From a bacterium (GTDB lineage: Bacteria > Chloroflexota > Chloroflexia > Thermomicrobiales > UBA6265), in NCBI GenBank assembly GCA_029977305.1, contig JAPOLF010000023.1, positions 1 to 14,984 of the forward strand: a stretch of DNA of 14,984 bases. The letters run 5' to 3'. How positions within the stretch are numbered: the first letter of the stretch is position 1; the number at the start of each line of letters is the position of its first letter. This document shows positions 1 through 6,551 of this stretch, piece by piece. The notes under the pieces were generated by a model that was given only the letters and a program-made list of their open reading frames with translations, was not told the DNA's origin and did no database searches. A program made the translations under genes and the position numbers.

Positions 1-654
1 GGGCGTGAAGTACAGCTCGGCGTAGGCAGATTGCCAGAGCAGGAAGTTGCTGATCCGGTGCTCGCCCGATGTGCGGATGATCAGATCCGGCTCCGGCATG
101 TCGCGCGTGAAGAGATGCTGCGCGATCGTCTCCTCGGTGACCTCCGACGCAGGCATGCCGCTCTCCACAATCGCCCGCACCGCCGAAACAAGTTCCTGCC
201 GCCCGCCATAGTTGAAGGCCAGCGTGAGCACAAGTCGGTCGTTGTCGCGAGTCAGGGCGATGGCATCACGTACCGCCTGCTGCAATTCCATCGGCAACCC
301 ATCGAGACTGCCGATGTGGCGCAATTGCGCTCCCTGCCGATGCAGTTCAGGGGTCTCGCGCTCGATCACTTCACCGAGGATCCGCATGATCCCCGCGATC
401 TCTTCCGGCGGACGCTTCCAGTTCTCCGTTGAGAACGCCCACAGCGTGAGGTACTCGATCCCCAGTTCAGCCGCCCCGCGGGTGATGTTCCGGATGTTGT
501 CCGTCCCGCGCTGATGCCCCTCGACACGGTGCAGTCCACGCTGCGCCGCCCATCGGCCATTGCCGTCCATGATGATCGCCACGTGCCGTGGCACCCGGAC
601 CTCCATCGGATCCGGGGACTCTGTCGTCGGCTGTGTCGTCGTGGACGACTTCAC
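1..654 (-). CDS. uppS: Isoprenyl transferase / undecaprenyl diphosphate synthase (3' end outside window)
   Basis: cis-Prenyltransferase that condenses isopentenyl diphosphates onto farnesyl diphosphate to make the undecaprenyl carrier for peptidoglycan precursors; cytosolic or membrane-peripheral. My translation of the minus strand gives 218 residues with no stop before the window edge. It shows IIMDGNGRWA (about 27-36, catalytic Asp30), GHQRGTDNIR, LTLWAFSTENWKRP (69-82) and RTSGEHRISNFLLW (194-207), the complete signature set up to the substrate-binding Arg/Ser region. Roughly the last 30-40 residues of a usual 240-260 residue enzyme are missing because of the window end. I chose GTG at 654 because GGAGGG lies nine bases before it; an ATG at 606, just before the conserved core, is the alternative. 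It follows frr by 37 bases, the usual order rpsB-tsf-pyrH-frr-uppS, where cdsA often comes next. Confidence 0.95.
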   Translation of the reverse strand, partial: MKSSTTTQPTTESPDPMEVRVPRHVAIIMDGNGRWAAQRGLHRVEGHQRGTDNIRNITRGAAELGIEYLTLWAFSTENWKRPPEEIAGIMRILGEVIERETPELHRQGAQLRHIGSLDGLPMELQQAVRDAIALTRDNDRLVLTLAFNYGGRQELVSAVRAIVESGMPASEVTEETIAQHLFTRDMPEPDLIIRTSGEHRISNFLLWQSAYAELYFTP

Positions 655-691
655 CTGCACACGCCCTCCGTGGCGCTGATCACGTTCGCGC

Positions 692-1249
692 CTAGACCTC
701 GAGCACCTCGTGCTCCTTGGCCTTCCCGACCTTCTCGAGTTCCTCGACGAACTTCTTGGTCAACTCATCGATCCGCTGATCGGCCCGGCGCTGGTCATCC
801 TCGGAGATCATCTTCTCCCCGACCATCTCCTTGACCTGACCCATCGAATCGCGACGCACGTTGCGCAGCGCCACCTTCGCCTCTTCGACGAATCCGTGCA
901 CCTGCTTCACCATCTGCTTGCGCCGCTCCTCGGTGAGCGCGGGGATCGCGAGCCGGATGACGATGCCGTCGCTCGTCGGCGTCAGGCCGATGTCCGACTT
1001 CTGGATCGCCTTCTCGATGCTCCCGATCGTCCCTTTGTCCCACGGCTGGATCACCAGCAGGCGCGGCTCGGGCACCGAGACATTCGCCATCTGGTTGATC
1101 GGCGTTGGGGCACCGTAGTAGTCGACCACCACCCGATCGAGCAGCGTCGGCGTCGCGCGCCCGGTGCGCACCGTGGCGAGGTCCCGTTGCAGGGCATCGA
1201 CGGCCTTCGCCATTCGGGATTCTGCGTCGGTCAGCACCTCGTTGATCAT
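692..1249 (-). CDS. frr: Ribosome recycling factor
   Basis: RRF splits post-termination 70S ribosomes together with EF-G and IF3 in the cytoplasm. The 185-residue product has the standard family length. It begins with the helical domain containing VRTGRATPTLLD (about 27-38), continues into the beta-rich domain II (VVVDYYGAPTPINQMANVSVPEPRLLVIQPWD) and returns to the long C-terminal helices (IPALTEERRKQMVKQV, then VRRDSMGQVKEM). The ATG at 1249 is preceded by GAGGAG with seven bases between, so the start is secure. It is the fourth gene of the minus-strand cluster rpsB-tsf-pyrH-frr-uppS. The 111-base gap to pyrH is the longest between pyrH and uppS and contains a possible promoter (separate entry). 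Nothing in the protein departs from the family. Confidence 0.97.
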   Translation of the reverse strand: MINEVLTDAESRMAKAVDALQRDLATVRTGRATPTLLDRVVVDYYGAPTPINQMANVSVPEPRLLVIQPWDKGTIGSIEKAIQKSDIGLTPTSDGIVIRLAIPALTEERRKQMVKQVHGFVEEAKVALRNVRRDSMGQVKEMVGEKMISEDDQRRADQRIDELTKKFVEELEKVGKAKEHEVLEV

Positions 1250-1303
1250 CGGTGGTCTCCTCGCTCGCGCGGCCTCACCGCGCTTCGTCTTCCATGATGG
1301 TGA

Positions 1304-1332
1304 ACGATACCCTGTCCGCCCCCCAGTGGGAA
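1304..1332 (-). promoter_or_regulatory. Possible sigma70-type promoter for frr-uppS
   Basis: In the 111-base pyrH-frr gap the minus strand reads TTCCCA (1327-1332), a 17-base spacer, then TATCGT (1304-1309). Each hexamer matches four of six consensus bases and the spacer is ideal. The leader to the frr ATG would be about 48 bases. It may give frr and uppS transcription independent of the upstream genes. In GC-rich DNA such matches also occur by chance, so this is tentative. Confidence 0.35.
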
Positions 1333-1360
1333 CATCAGCGGCAGCCCCCTGGGTTGAGTC

Positions 1361-2095
1361 CTAGTAGAGCGCAGACTCCCCCGCCGCAACCAATGTCCCG
1401 GCAGCGTCCCCGGTCACCGCGAGCTCGATCGCGTCCTCCCGCGCCATGTCGAACACCAAGATCGGCAGATTGTTGTCGCGCAGCAGCGCGAGCGCCGAGG
1501 TGTCCATGATCCGCAGGTTCTTCTCGATCGCTTCTTGGTGGCTGATTCGGGCATAGCGCTTCGCAGTCGGATCGATGTTCGGATCGGCGGTGTAGACCCC
1601 GTCAACCTGATTCTTGGCCATCAACAGCACGTCGACGTTCATCTCGAGCGCCCGCAGGGCGGCAGCCGTGTCGGTCGTGAAGTAGGGGTTGCCGGTTCCG
1701 GCCGCGAGGATCACCACTCGGCCTTTTTCCATGTGGCGGATGGCACGCCGCCGGATGTACGGCTCAGCCACCTGATGCATTTCCAGCGCCGTCATCACCC
1801 GGGTCTGAATCTCGATTTTTTCTAGGGAGTCTTGCAATGCCAAGGCATTGAGCACGGTCGCCACCATGCCCATGTAGTCGCCGGTCGATCGGTCCATGCC
1901 TTGGCTGCTTGCCGCGATCCCTCGGAAGATGTTCCCGCCGCCGATGACGATCGCCATCTGCACGTCCAGGCTCACCACCCGCTTGATCTGCTGGGCAAGC
2001 ACTTGCACGATGGCAGGATCGATCCCGAATTGGGCCTCCCCTGCCAACGCTTCACCACTGAGTTTGAGAAGAATCCGCGAGTAGTTCGCCGCCAT
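1361..2095 (-). CDS. pyrH: UMP kinase (uridylate kinase)
   Basis: Bacterial UMP kinase of the amino acid kinase family; phosphorylates UMP to UDP with ATP in pyrimidine nucleotide synthesis and is usually a GTP-activated, UTP-inhibited hexamer. The 244-residue product matches the usual 235-245. Visible motifs: ILLKLSGEAL (8-17, ATP site), IVIGGGNIFRG (49-59), GDYMGMVATVLNALALQ (72-88), RRAIRHMEKGRVVILAAGTG (117-135) with NPYFTTDTAAALRA after it, and VLLMAKNQVDGVYTADP. The reading frame stays open upstream to 2320, but that part overlaps tsf and has no family similarity. I chose ATG 2095 because GAGG sits six bases before it; the ATG at 2101 would have GAGG touching the start codon. It lies between tsf and frr in the conserved order. 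Confidence 0.97.
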   Translation of the reverse strand: MAANYSRILLKLSGEALAGEAQFGIDPAIVQVLAQQIKRVVSLDVQMAIVIGGGNIFRGIAASSQGMDRSTGDYMGMVATVLNALALQDSLEKIEIQTRVMTALEMHQVAEPYIRRRAIRHMEKGRVVILAAGTGNPYFTTDTAAALRALEMNVDVLLMAKNQVDGVYTADPNIDPTAKRYARISHQEAIEKNLRIMDTSALALLRDNNLPILVFDMAREDAIELAVTGDAAGTLVAAGESALY

Positions 2096-2120
2096 GATCA
2101 TCCTCGCCGCGCTACGGGAC

Positions 2121-2143
2121 GCGGGCCCACGTTTCGGGCCCGC
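2121..2143 (-). other. Perfect GC hairpin between tsf and pyrH
   Basis: The arms GCGGGCCC (2121-2128) and GGGCCCGC (2136-2143) are exactly complementary with a seven-base loop. The hairpin lies 18 bases after the tsf stop and 26 bases before the pyrH ribosome-binding region. No T-run follows on the minus strand, so it is not a standard terminator. It could be a processing site, an attenuator, or a way to lower pyrH expression relative to rpsB-tsf. Structure is seen; function is inferred. Confidence 0.5.
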
Positions 2144-2160
2144 CGCGCCGAGTGTTGATC

Positions 2161-2727
2161 TTACGACTCCTCGCCCTCTGCTTCCGGCTGGTCCGCGCCG
2201 ACCTCGAATCGGGCGTAGCGGCGGACGACGATGTTCTCGCCGATCTTGCCGATGCTCGATCGCACCAGATCGCGGATCGACACCTTCGGGTCCTTGATGA
2301 ACGGCTGATCGAGCAGACACACCGCCTCGAATGCCTTCTCCTTGGACCCGAACTCACGCTCGAGTTCGGCGATGTCCGCGGCCGGGACCTCGTCACTGCT
2401 CAGATAGCGCGGATTCGTCGCCGCGACCTGCATCGCCACGTCGTGGCACAGCGTCTTGAAGTCCGGCGTGCGCGCGACGAAGTCGGTCTCGCAGTTGATC
2501 TCCACCAGCGAGGCGATCCGCCCACCGCCGTGGATGTATGGCTCCACCAAGCCCTGCTGCGCCGCCCGGCCAGACTTCTTGTCAGCCTTGGCAAGACCCG
2601 CCTGACGGATCTTGTCCATCGCCTTGTCGATGTTGCCACCGGTCTCCTCGAGCGCGCGCTTGCACTCCATGATTCCAGCACCGGTCTTCTCGCGCAGTTC
2701 CTTCACCATTTGTGCGCTGATGGCCAT
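2161..2727 (-). CDS. tsf: Translation elongation factor Ts, short form
   Basis: EF-Ts is the guanine nucleotide exchange factor that releases GDP from EF-Tu. The N-terminal UBA-like domain carries VKELREKTGAGIMECKRALE (8-27), the family signature, followed by the core with LVEINCETDFVART (74-87), where ETDFVA contacts EF-Tu. At 188 residues it resembles the short Thermus thermophilus form (about 196) and lacks much of the dimerisation subdomain and coiled coil of the 283-residue E. coli protein. The C-terminus ends in an acidic tail. ATG 2727 follows AGGAGG with seven bases between. It is next to rpsB, as in most bacteria, with a 139-base gap holding GC palindromes but no clear terminator, so co-transcription from the rpsB promoter is likely. 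Confidence 0.97.
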   Translation of the reverse strand: MAISAQMVKELREKTGAGIMECKRALEETGGNIDKAMDKIRQAGLAKADKKSGRAAQQGLVEPYIHGGGRIASLVEINCETDFVARTPDFKTLCHDVAMQVAATNPRYLSSDEVPAADIAELEREFGSKEKAFEAVCLLDQPFIKDPKVSIRDLVRSSIGKIGENIVVRRYARFEVGADQPEAEGEES

Positions 2728-2829
2728 GGTCGTTCCTCCTGTGATTGCTTCAGGCGTTCCGCGTGCGGCACAGGTCGAGAGCGTCCTGCGCGCGAATCGC
2801 CGGTCGTCGCGTCGTCATGACGAGCGTGC

Positions 2830-2845
2830 CCCAGCCGCGGCTGGG
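2830..2845 (-). other. 16-bp palindrome in the rpsB-tsf gap
   Basis: CCCAGCCGCGGCTGGG is its own reverse complement and can fold as a six-base-pair stem with a CGCG loop. It lies 21 bases after the rpsB stop on the minus strand. A second short palindrome, GGGGATCCCC (2856-2865), abuts the stop codon. No T-run follows. Such structures may adjust the S2 to EF-Ts ratio or protect the rpsB mRNA 3' end; that is inference. Confidence 0.4.
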
Positions 2846-2866
2846 CGGCCGGGGAGGGGATCCCCC

Positions 2867-3667
2867 TTACTCGTCCTCGCGGCCCTCGAGCGCCGCGGCA
2901 GGCTCGAAGATGTCCGCGGCGGCGGTCATCGCCCGATCGCGGTCCATCATCTGGACCTCGTTCCGCATCTGACCGGCAAGCGCTGCATCGGCGATGCCCG
3001 CGGTGATCAATCGCACCGAGCGGATCGCGTCATCGTTGCCCGGGATCAGGAAGTTGATCGGATCCGGGTCGCAGTTGCTGTCGGTGATCGCGATGATCGG
3101 AATCCGCAGGCGGCTCGCCTCGTGAATCGCGAGGTGCTCGCGCTTCGGGTCGATCACGAAAATCGCCCCCGGCAGCGAGGTCATTTCCTTCATGCCGCCG
3201 AGCGTGCGCTCCAACCGCTCAAGCTCGCCGAGCTTCTTCGCAGCCTCTTTCTTCGGGAGGTAGGCAAGCTCGCCTCGGTCACGCGCAGCCTGCAGCTGCT
3301 TCATGGTGCGGAGACGATTGCGGATCGTGACGAAGTTCGTCAGCGTCCCACCAAGCCAGCGGCGGTTGATGTAGTACTGATTCGAGCGATCCGCCTCGCG
3401 GGCCACCACATCTTGCGCCTGCTTCTTGGTGCCGACGAAGAGAATGTGACCACCGCGCGCCGTGACCTCGGTCACGTACTGGTGCGCCGCCTCGAGCATC
3501 GGAACCGTCTGCTGGAGATCGAGGATGTGGACCCCGTTCCGCTCGGTGAAGATGTACGGCTTCATCTTCGGGTTCCAGCGCTTCGCCTGGTGTCCGAAGT
3601 GCACGCCTGCCTCGAGCAGTTGCTTCAGGTCGACTTTCGGTCCACCTGCGTAAGACACGTCTTCCAC
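2867..3667 (-). CDS. rpsB: 30S ribosomal protein S2
   Basis: S2 joins the 30S subunit late and bridges head and body near the S1 site. The 266-residue product has LLEAGVHFGHQ (17-27) and RWNPKMKPYIF (30-40), then TERNGVHILDLQQT, the segment RRWLGGTLTNFVTI, and PGAIFVIDPKREHLAI, with IPIIAITDSNCDPD near the C-terminal third; all are hallmarks of bacterial S2. The start is GTG at 3667, chosen because GGAGGA lies six bases upstream and the family N-terminus begins a few residues later. It heads the minus-strand cluster rpsB-tsf-pyrH-frr-uppS. Its predicted leader is about 121 bases, starting at the extended -10 promoter at 3795-3803 with a strong 5' hairpin. Many bacteria autoregulate rpsB-tsf through S2 binding to the leader; whether that applies here is not visible. 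Confidence 0.98.
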   Translation of the reverse strand: MEDVSYAGGPKVDLKQLLEAGVHFGHQAKRWNPKMKPYIFTERNGVHILDLQQTVPMLEAAHQYVTEVTARGGHILFVGTKKQAQDVVAREADRSNQYYINRRWLGGTLTNFVTIRNRLRTMKQLQAARDRGELAYLPKKEAAKKLGELERLERTLGGMKEMTSLPGAIFVIDPKREHLAIHEASRLRIPIIAITDSNCDPDPINFLIPGNDDAIRSVRLITAGIADAALAGQMRNEVQMMDRDRAMTAAADIFEPAAALEGREDE

Positions 3668-3764
3668 GACAGATCCTCCGGTGTTGTGCTTCCGCGCCGA
3701 TCATCCCGGATGTCGGATCGCCCGAGGGCGACACACCCGCATCCAGTCCCGACGCGTGCGAAAT

Positions 3765-3790
3765 GACGGCCCAGCAAGCGCTGGGCCGTC
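3765..3790 (-). other. 11-bp hairpin at the 5' end of the predicted rpsB transcript
   Basis: The arms GACGGCCCAGC (3765-3775) and GCTGGGCCGTC (3780-3790) pair perfectly around a four-base loop. With the start point predicted about seven bases after the TATAGT box (near 3788), the hairpin would open the transcript. It could stabilise the mRNA, form part of a regulatory leader, or end transcription from the SH3b gene upstream, whose stop lies 60 bases before it. Only ATTTCG follows on the minus strand, which is a poor terminator tail. Confidence 0.6.
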
Positions 3791-3794
3791 GGCA

Positions 3795-3803
3795 ACTATA
3801 GCA
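3795..3803 (-). promoter_or_regulatory. Extended -10 promoter of rpsB
   Basis: The minus strand reads TGC-TATAGT: an extended TGn motif followed by a -10 hexamer with five of six consensus bases. No -35 hexamer is recognisable 16-18 bases upstream, as is common for extended -10 promoters. The same nine bases occur before the SH3b gene at 4942-4950. Position upstream of a ribosomal protein operon supports the call. Confidence 0.6.
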
Positions 3804-3850
3804 TGGTCGTTGGTTTTCCCGGTGCGCCAGAACCTGAGTCGGGCCTGGGG

Positions 3851-4936
3851 CTACTCCGGGCCTCGCTCGATGAACTGCTCGATCACGAATCCCATCTCGC
3901 CCGTTTCGAGGATGGTGACCGGATACCAGTCGCATTGACCGGTTTCCCGGACCACATCGGTCGTCTGGAGCAACGTCCCGATGGGCATCGTCACCACGAT
4001 GTCCGAATCAGAGGATGGCCCGGAGCGCAGGTTCACATCAGATTCGTTCGTCATGACATTGGTCCCGACGTTGTAAATCGGCAGGCTGGCGCACGGGTTG
4101 TCGGCAACATCCTGCGCCGGGACCTCGGTCGGAGCGGACGGGACCGCCGTTGCGGTGGCAGCGACGACTGCAGGCGCCGTCGGCTGCACGGAGATCGCGG
4201 TCGGCTGCCCGACCACCTGCTGACCATCCGCGGGCGGCTGTCCGGCAACCGTCGGCTGCCCGATCACCATCGCGGTGGGACTCGGCTGGGCATCGACCGG
4301 AACCTCGCTGACCACGGTCACCTGCGCCACGACAGTGGCAACCGGCTGCGTCGAACTCGGTCCGCCGATCAGCGCCGACGCCCAGTACCACAGCAACCCA
4401 ATGAGCAAGAGCAAGCCCAGCACGGGGAGGGCAATCCGCAAATAGTCAGTCCAGTAGCGCTCGTTGCTGGATTGGCTCACTGGAAGTTCCTCCTGCGCCG
4501 CCCTCGGCACGTCTAACCCTTGCCCATCATCACGGTGGAGACCTGCATCGCCCGAATTGTCAGCGGCACCAAAGTCCGCGTCTGCCGCCCCCACGAGACC
4601 AATTGATCCGAAACCTTGAACCCCGCTGTTATCGGTACGTTCAGCATTCGCCTGAGGATTGACCGCAAAACCCCCGAGAGCGGCTGGGTCGGTGTCGATG
4701 GGCTCCCAGAAATCCCCGATGCCACGATTGCAGTCTAGCGAATCCTCATCAACCGCGTGGCTCTGCTGCGGACCGTACAAACGCGGATTTCGGCACCAGC
4801 CACGCTTCCACGTCGCAGACGGCTCGAAGTGCTTGCACGTGAGACAGGTTCGCTCGGTCACGTCTGGCGAACTCGGAGCACTCAGCGCCGGTGCCTGCGC
4901 CACGGCTGTGCAGACACGTCCGAGGTGAACGGACAC
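3851..4936 (-). CDS. Single-pass membrane protein: N-terminal cysteine cluster, Pro/Thr/Gln linker, C-terminal SH3b domain
   Basis: A 361-residue protein whose specific function I do not recognise. Residues 31-69 contain four cysteines spaced C-X2-C-X13-C-X20-C within CLTCKHFEPSATW and GWCRNP, consistent with a zinc or iron-sulfur knuckle. A polar linker follows to about 160, then one hydrophobic helix, roughly 166-190 (LRIALPVLGLLLLIGLLWYW in its core). Residues 193-275 are rich in Pro, Thr, Val and Gln with repeated GQPT units, as in extracytoplasmic spacers. The C-terminus (about 283-361) has the bacterial SH3 signature SDVNLRSGPSSDSDIV and GTLLQTTD, and ends with GFVIEQFIER. Likely topology is cysteine domain inside and SH3b outside, touching the wall. 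The GTG start falls on the predicted transcription start, so the mRNA may be leaderless; GTG at codon 26, just before the cysteines, is an alternative. Upstream are two bactofilins, downstream rpsB. Confidence 0.85.
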   Translation of the reverse strand: MSVHLGRVCTAVAQAPALSAPSSPDVTERTCLTCKHFEPSATWKRGWCRNPRLYGPQQSHAVDEDSLDCNRGIGDFWEPIDTDPAALGGFAVNPQANAERTDNSGVQGFGSIGLVGAADADFGAADNSGDAGLHRDDGQGLDVPRAAQEELPVSQSSNERYWTDYLRIALPVLGLLLLIGLLWYWASALIGGPSSTQPVATVVAQVTVVSEVPVDAQPSPTAMVIGQPTVAGQPPADGQQVVGQPTAISVQPTAPAVVAATATAVPSAPTEVPAQDVADNPCASLPIYNVGTNVMTNESDVNLRSGPSSDSDIVVTMPIGTLLQTTDVVRETGQCDWYPVTILETGEMGFVIEQFIERGPE

Positions 4937-4941
4937 CCCGG

Positions 4942-4950
4942 ACTATAGCA
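4942..4950 (-). promoter_or_regulatory. Extended -10 promoter of the SH3b gene
   Basis: The minus strand reads TGC-TATAGT, identical over nine bases to the rpsB promoter at 3795-3803. The hexamer (4942-4947) ends five bases before the GTG at 4936, so transcription would start at or next to the start codon. No -35 box is evident. It lies in the 95-base gap after the bactofilin stop. Confidence 0.55.
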
Positions 4951-5031
4951 CGGCCGTTTCTGGCCGCGGCATAGGCGATTCACCTGGTGCACTGAAGAAG
5001 TGGAGCGTACAGGCGGGGCCGCGCCGAGCCG

Positions 5032-5592
5032 CTAACTCCGGGCTGCGTCGTCGTTCTCCGGCGACGCAGCTGGCTGCTCCGATCCCGGTTGGCCGTTCCA
5101 CGCCGTCTCCGGTCCACCAAGCCGCCGGATGAACGTCGTGGAGTTGCTCGGTGCTGCCTGCGCGGATGTCGCGGCGGTGATCGGCACGGGCTCGTTGCCG
5201 AAGCTGCGGAACTTGGACGTTGCCGCCCCCATGTCCAGTTCGCCTTCGTACACCGCGCCCTCGTCGATCACCAAGATCGCCGTCGACACCTTGCCGCGCA
5301 GCCGACCCGTCGGCGAGACCTGCAGCCGCCCCCGGCACCGCACCTCGCCCATGAGATCTCCCGAGATGATGAGGTGCTCCGCCTCAATCGTCGCCGTGAC
5401 GCTCGCCCCCTCAGCGATCACCACCGTCCCGGCACTCGAGATCATCCCGCTCGCCTTGCCCTCGATCCGGATGTCCCGGCTCGTGGCGAACGACCCCTCG
5501 AACGACGAATGCCGATCCACCAGGCTCAGCGGCTCGCCAGCATCGAAGCTGCTCGGCTGATGGGGCATGTCCGTGGGGTTGAAGTAGCTCAT
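5032..5592 (-). CDS. Bactofilin family protein (second of two)
   Basis: Bactofilins are bacterial cytoskeletal proteins that polymerise without nucleotide through a right-handed beta-helix, often scaffolding cell-wall enzymes or shape determinants at the membrane. Here 186 residues contain one bactofilin core at about 24-123: short strands with regularly spaced small and hydrophobic residues such as IRIEGKASGMISSAGTVVIA, then ATIEAEHLIISGDLMGEV, GRLQVSPTGRLRG and LVIDEGAVYEGEL. Short flexible tails flank it, the C-terminal one Ala/Pro/Asn-rich, as usual. ATG 5592 follows GAGGAG with six bases between; upstream in-frame sequence lacks family features. It lies 43 bases after the other bactofilin, so the two are probably co-transcribed and may co-polymerise. 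No catalytic residues are expected. Confidence 0.9.
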   Translation of the reverse strand: MSYFNPTDMPHQPSSFDAGEPLSLVDRHSSFEGSFATSRDIRIEGKASGMISSAGTVVIAEGASVTATIEAEHLIISGDLMGEVRCRGRLQVSPTGRLRGKVSTAILVIDEGAVYEGELDMGAATSKFRSFGNEPVPITAATSAQAAPSNSTTFIRRLGGPETAWNGQPGSEQPAASPENDDAARS

Positions 5593-5610
5593 CGTCGTCT
5601 CCTCTGGTCG

Positions 5611-5626
5611 CCCGCCATTTGGCGGG
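5611..5626 (-). other. Small hairpin between the two bactofilin genes
   Basis: CCCGCC (5611-5616) pairs with GGCGGG (5621-5626) around a four-base AT-rich loop. On the minus-strand transcript it lies after the first bactofilin stop and just before the second gene's ribosome-binding site (GAGGAG). No T-run follows. It may tune the ratio of the two bactofilins; this is inference. Confidence 0.4.
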
Positions 5627-5635
5627 GGAGGGGAA

Positions 5636-6292
5636 TCAGGCGTTCCACGCCGGTCGGCGGCTCGGATGGCGCATCGCGGCACCATCGGTGGTCATCGCCA
5701 CGTTGCCAGTCACCAACGCCCCCTCGTGCACCACCAGCGCAGGTGAGAAGACGTCGCCGAGCACCTTACCGCTGGGGAGCACCTCGAATCGTCCGGTGCA
5801 GGTGACCGTCCCGCGGACCACCCCCGCCACGACCACCACCTCCGCGGTGATTGCCGCTTCGACCTCGGCATCCTCCGCGACGAACACCTCATTGCGTGCC
5901 GTCACCGAGCCGTTCACCCGGCCGTGAACGTGGACGTTGCCATCAGACTCCAACTCGCCCCGCCACGTCGTGGCCCGCGACACCACGCTCGTCAGCTCGT
6001 CAATGACCGGCACCTGAGCAAGCGGAGCTTCATGGAACACTGGCGCTCCCGCCGGCTGGCTGAACGGCTGATCCTGGAAGGTTGGCATGGGCATCGCCGG
6101 CATGCGGAACACCGGCTCGCTCGGAGCGGCAAATCCACTCCCGAAGACCGGCATCTCGCGCATCGGGGTCGGCTCGGGCAGCGGCTCTGGGGCGACCATA
6201 GGCTCCGGTGCAGGCACCTCACCGATTTGGCTGCGAAGAGCGCTGATCTGGCGTTGGAATGAGTCGATCCGCGATTCTCGGCGAAACACCAT
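5636..6292 (-). CDS. Bactofilin family protein with long Pro/Met/Glu-rich N-terminal tail (first of two)
   Basis: A 218-residue protein whose C-terminal half (about 98-200) is a bactofilin beta-helix: VVSRATTWRGELESDGNVHV, then GRVNGSVTARNEVFVAEDA, AITAEVVVVAGVVRG, GRFEVLPSGKVLGDV and PALVVHEGALVTG. The first 25 residues (FRRESRIDSFQRQISALRSQ) form a basic, probably helical segment, and 26-97 is a disordered tail rich in Pro, Met, Glu and Phe. Such tails often dock membranes or partners in bactofilins. The frame is open upstream to 6451, but I chose ATG 6292 because AAGGTGG lies five bases before it and the extension carries no family feature. It heads the minus-strand run into the other bactofilin, the SH3b protein and rpsB. 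The tail sets it apart from its neighbour, suggesting unequal partners in one filament. Confidence 0.88.
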   Translation of the reverse strand: MVFRRESRIDSFQRQISALRSQIGEVPAPEPMVAPEPLPEPTPMREMPVFGSGFAAPSEPVFRMPAMPMPTFQDQPFSQPAGAPVFHEAPLAQVPVIDELTSVVSRATTWRGELESDGNVHVHGRVNGSVTARNEVFVAEDAEVEAAITAEVVVVAGVVRGTVTCTGRFEVLPSGKVLGDVFSPALVVHEGALVTGNVAMTTDGAAMRHPSRRPAWNA

Positions 6293-6551
6293 TGCTGCCA
6301 CCTTCCCGGGCCCAGCCCTCACTGCACGGTACGTTGCTTGGCTTCGCCGGGATGTATCCGGAGACGCCGCCACCCTCAGCGCGCCGCAGAGGGAGAGCCC
6401 TCTGATTGGCGTCTGCGGGATCACGTCGGGATTCACGGGGTGTACGTACACACTAGCACAGGGTTCCAGCAGTGGCGATGCTCAAACCCCTGGCTGGGCA
6501 GACCCATTGGTACCGGTTTCGCCGGCCCGGCGCTCCAGCACATCGGCAATG
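6293..6551 (-). other. Leader region upstream of the bactofilin pair; no gene seen
   Basis: No convincing coding sequence on either strand. On the minus strand the region carries the presumed leader of the bactofilin operon. Near 6451-6459 there is TGC-TAGTGT, a weak extended -10 candidate without a -35 box, partly overlapping a perfect 12-bp palindrome GTGTACGTACAC (6441-6452). Palindrome next to a possible promoter could be an operator. The open frame reaching 6451 in this stretch shows no protein-family features. Confidence 0.4.

Noticed and set aside
2096..2320. N-terminal extension of pyrH to an earlier start
   Set aside because: It would overlap tsf and its translation is not UMP-kinase-like; ATG 2095 has a well-placed ribosome-binding site and the family N-terminus.
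2612..3766. Plus-strand open frame of 384 residues opposite tsf and rpsB
   Set aside because: Antisense shadow of two conserved genes, with no ribosome-binding site and low-complexity Arg/Leu composition.
4038..4340. Repeated GQPT-like units in the SH3b gene considered as a DNA repeat
   Set aside because: The repetition is in a Pro/Thr/Gln protein linker and is imperfect at the DNA level, so it is a protein low-complexity spacer, not a CRISPR or tandem DNA repeat.
6293..6451. N-terminal extension of the first bactofilin to GTG 6451
   Set aside because: No ribosome-binding site and no family similarity; ATG 6292 has AAGGTGG at a good distance.
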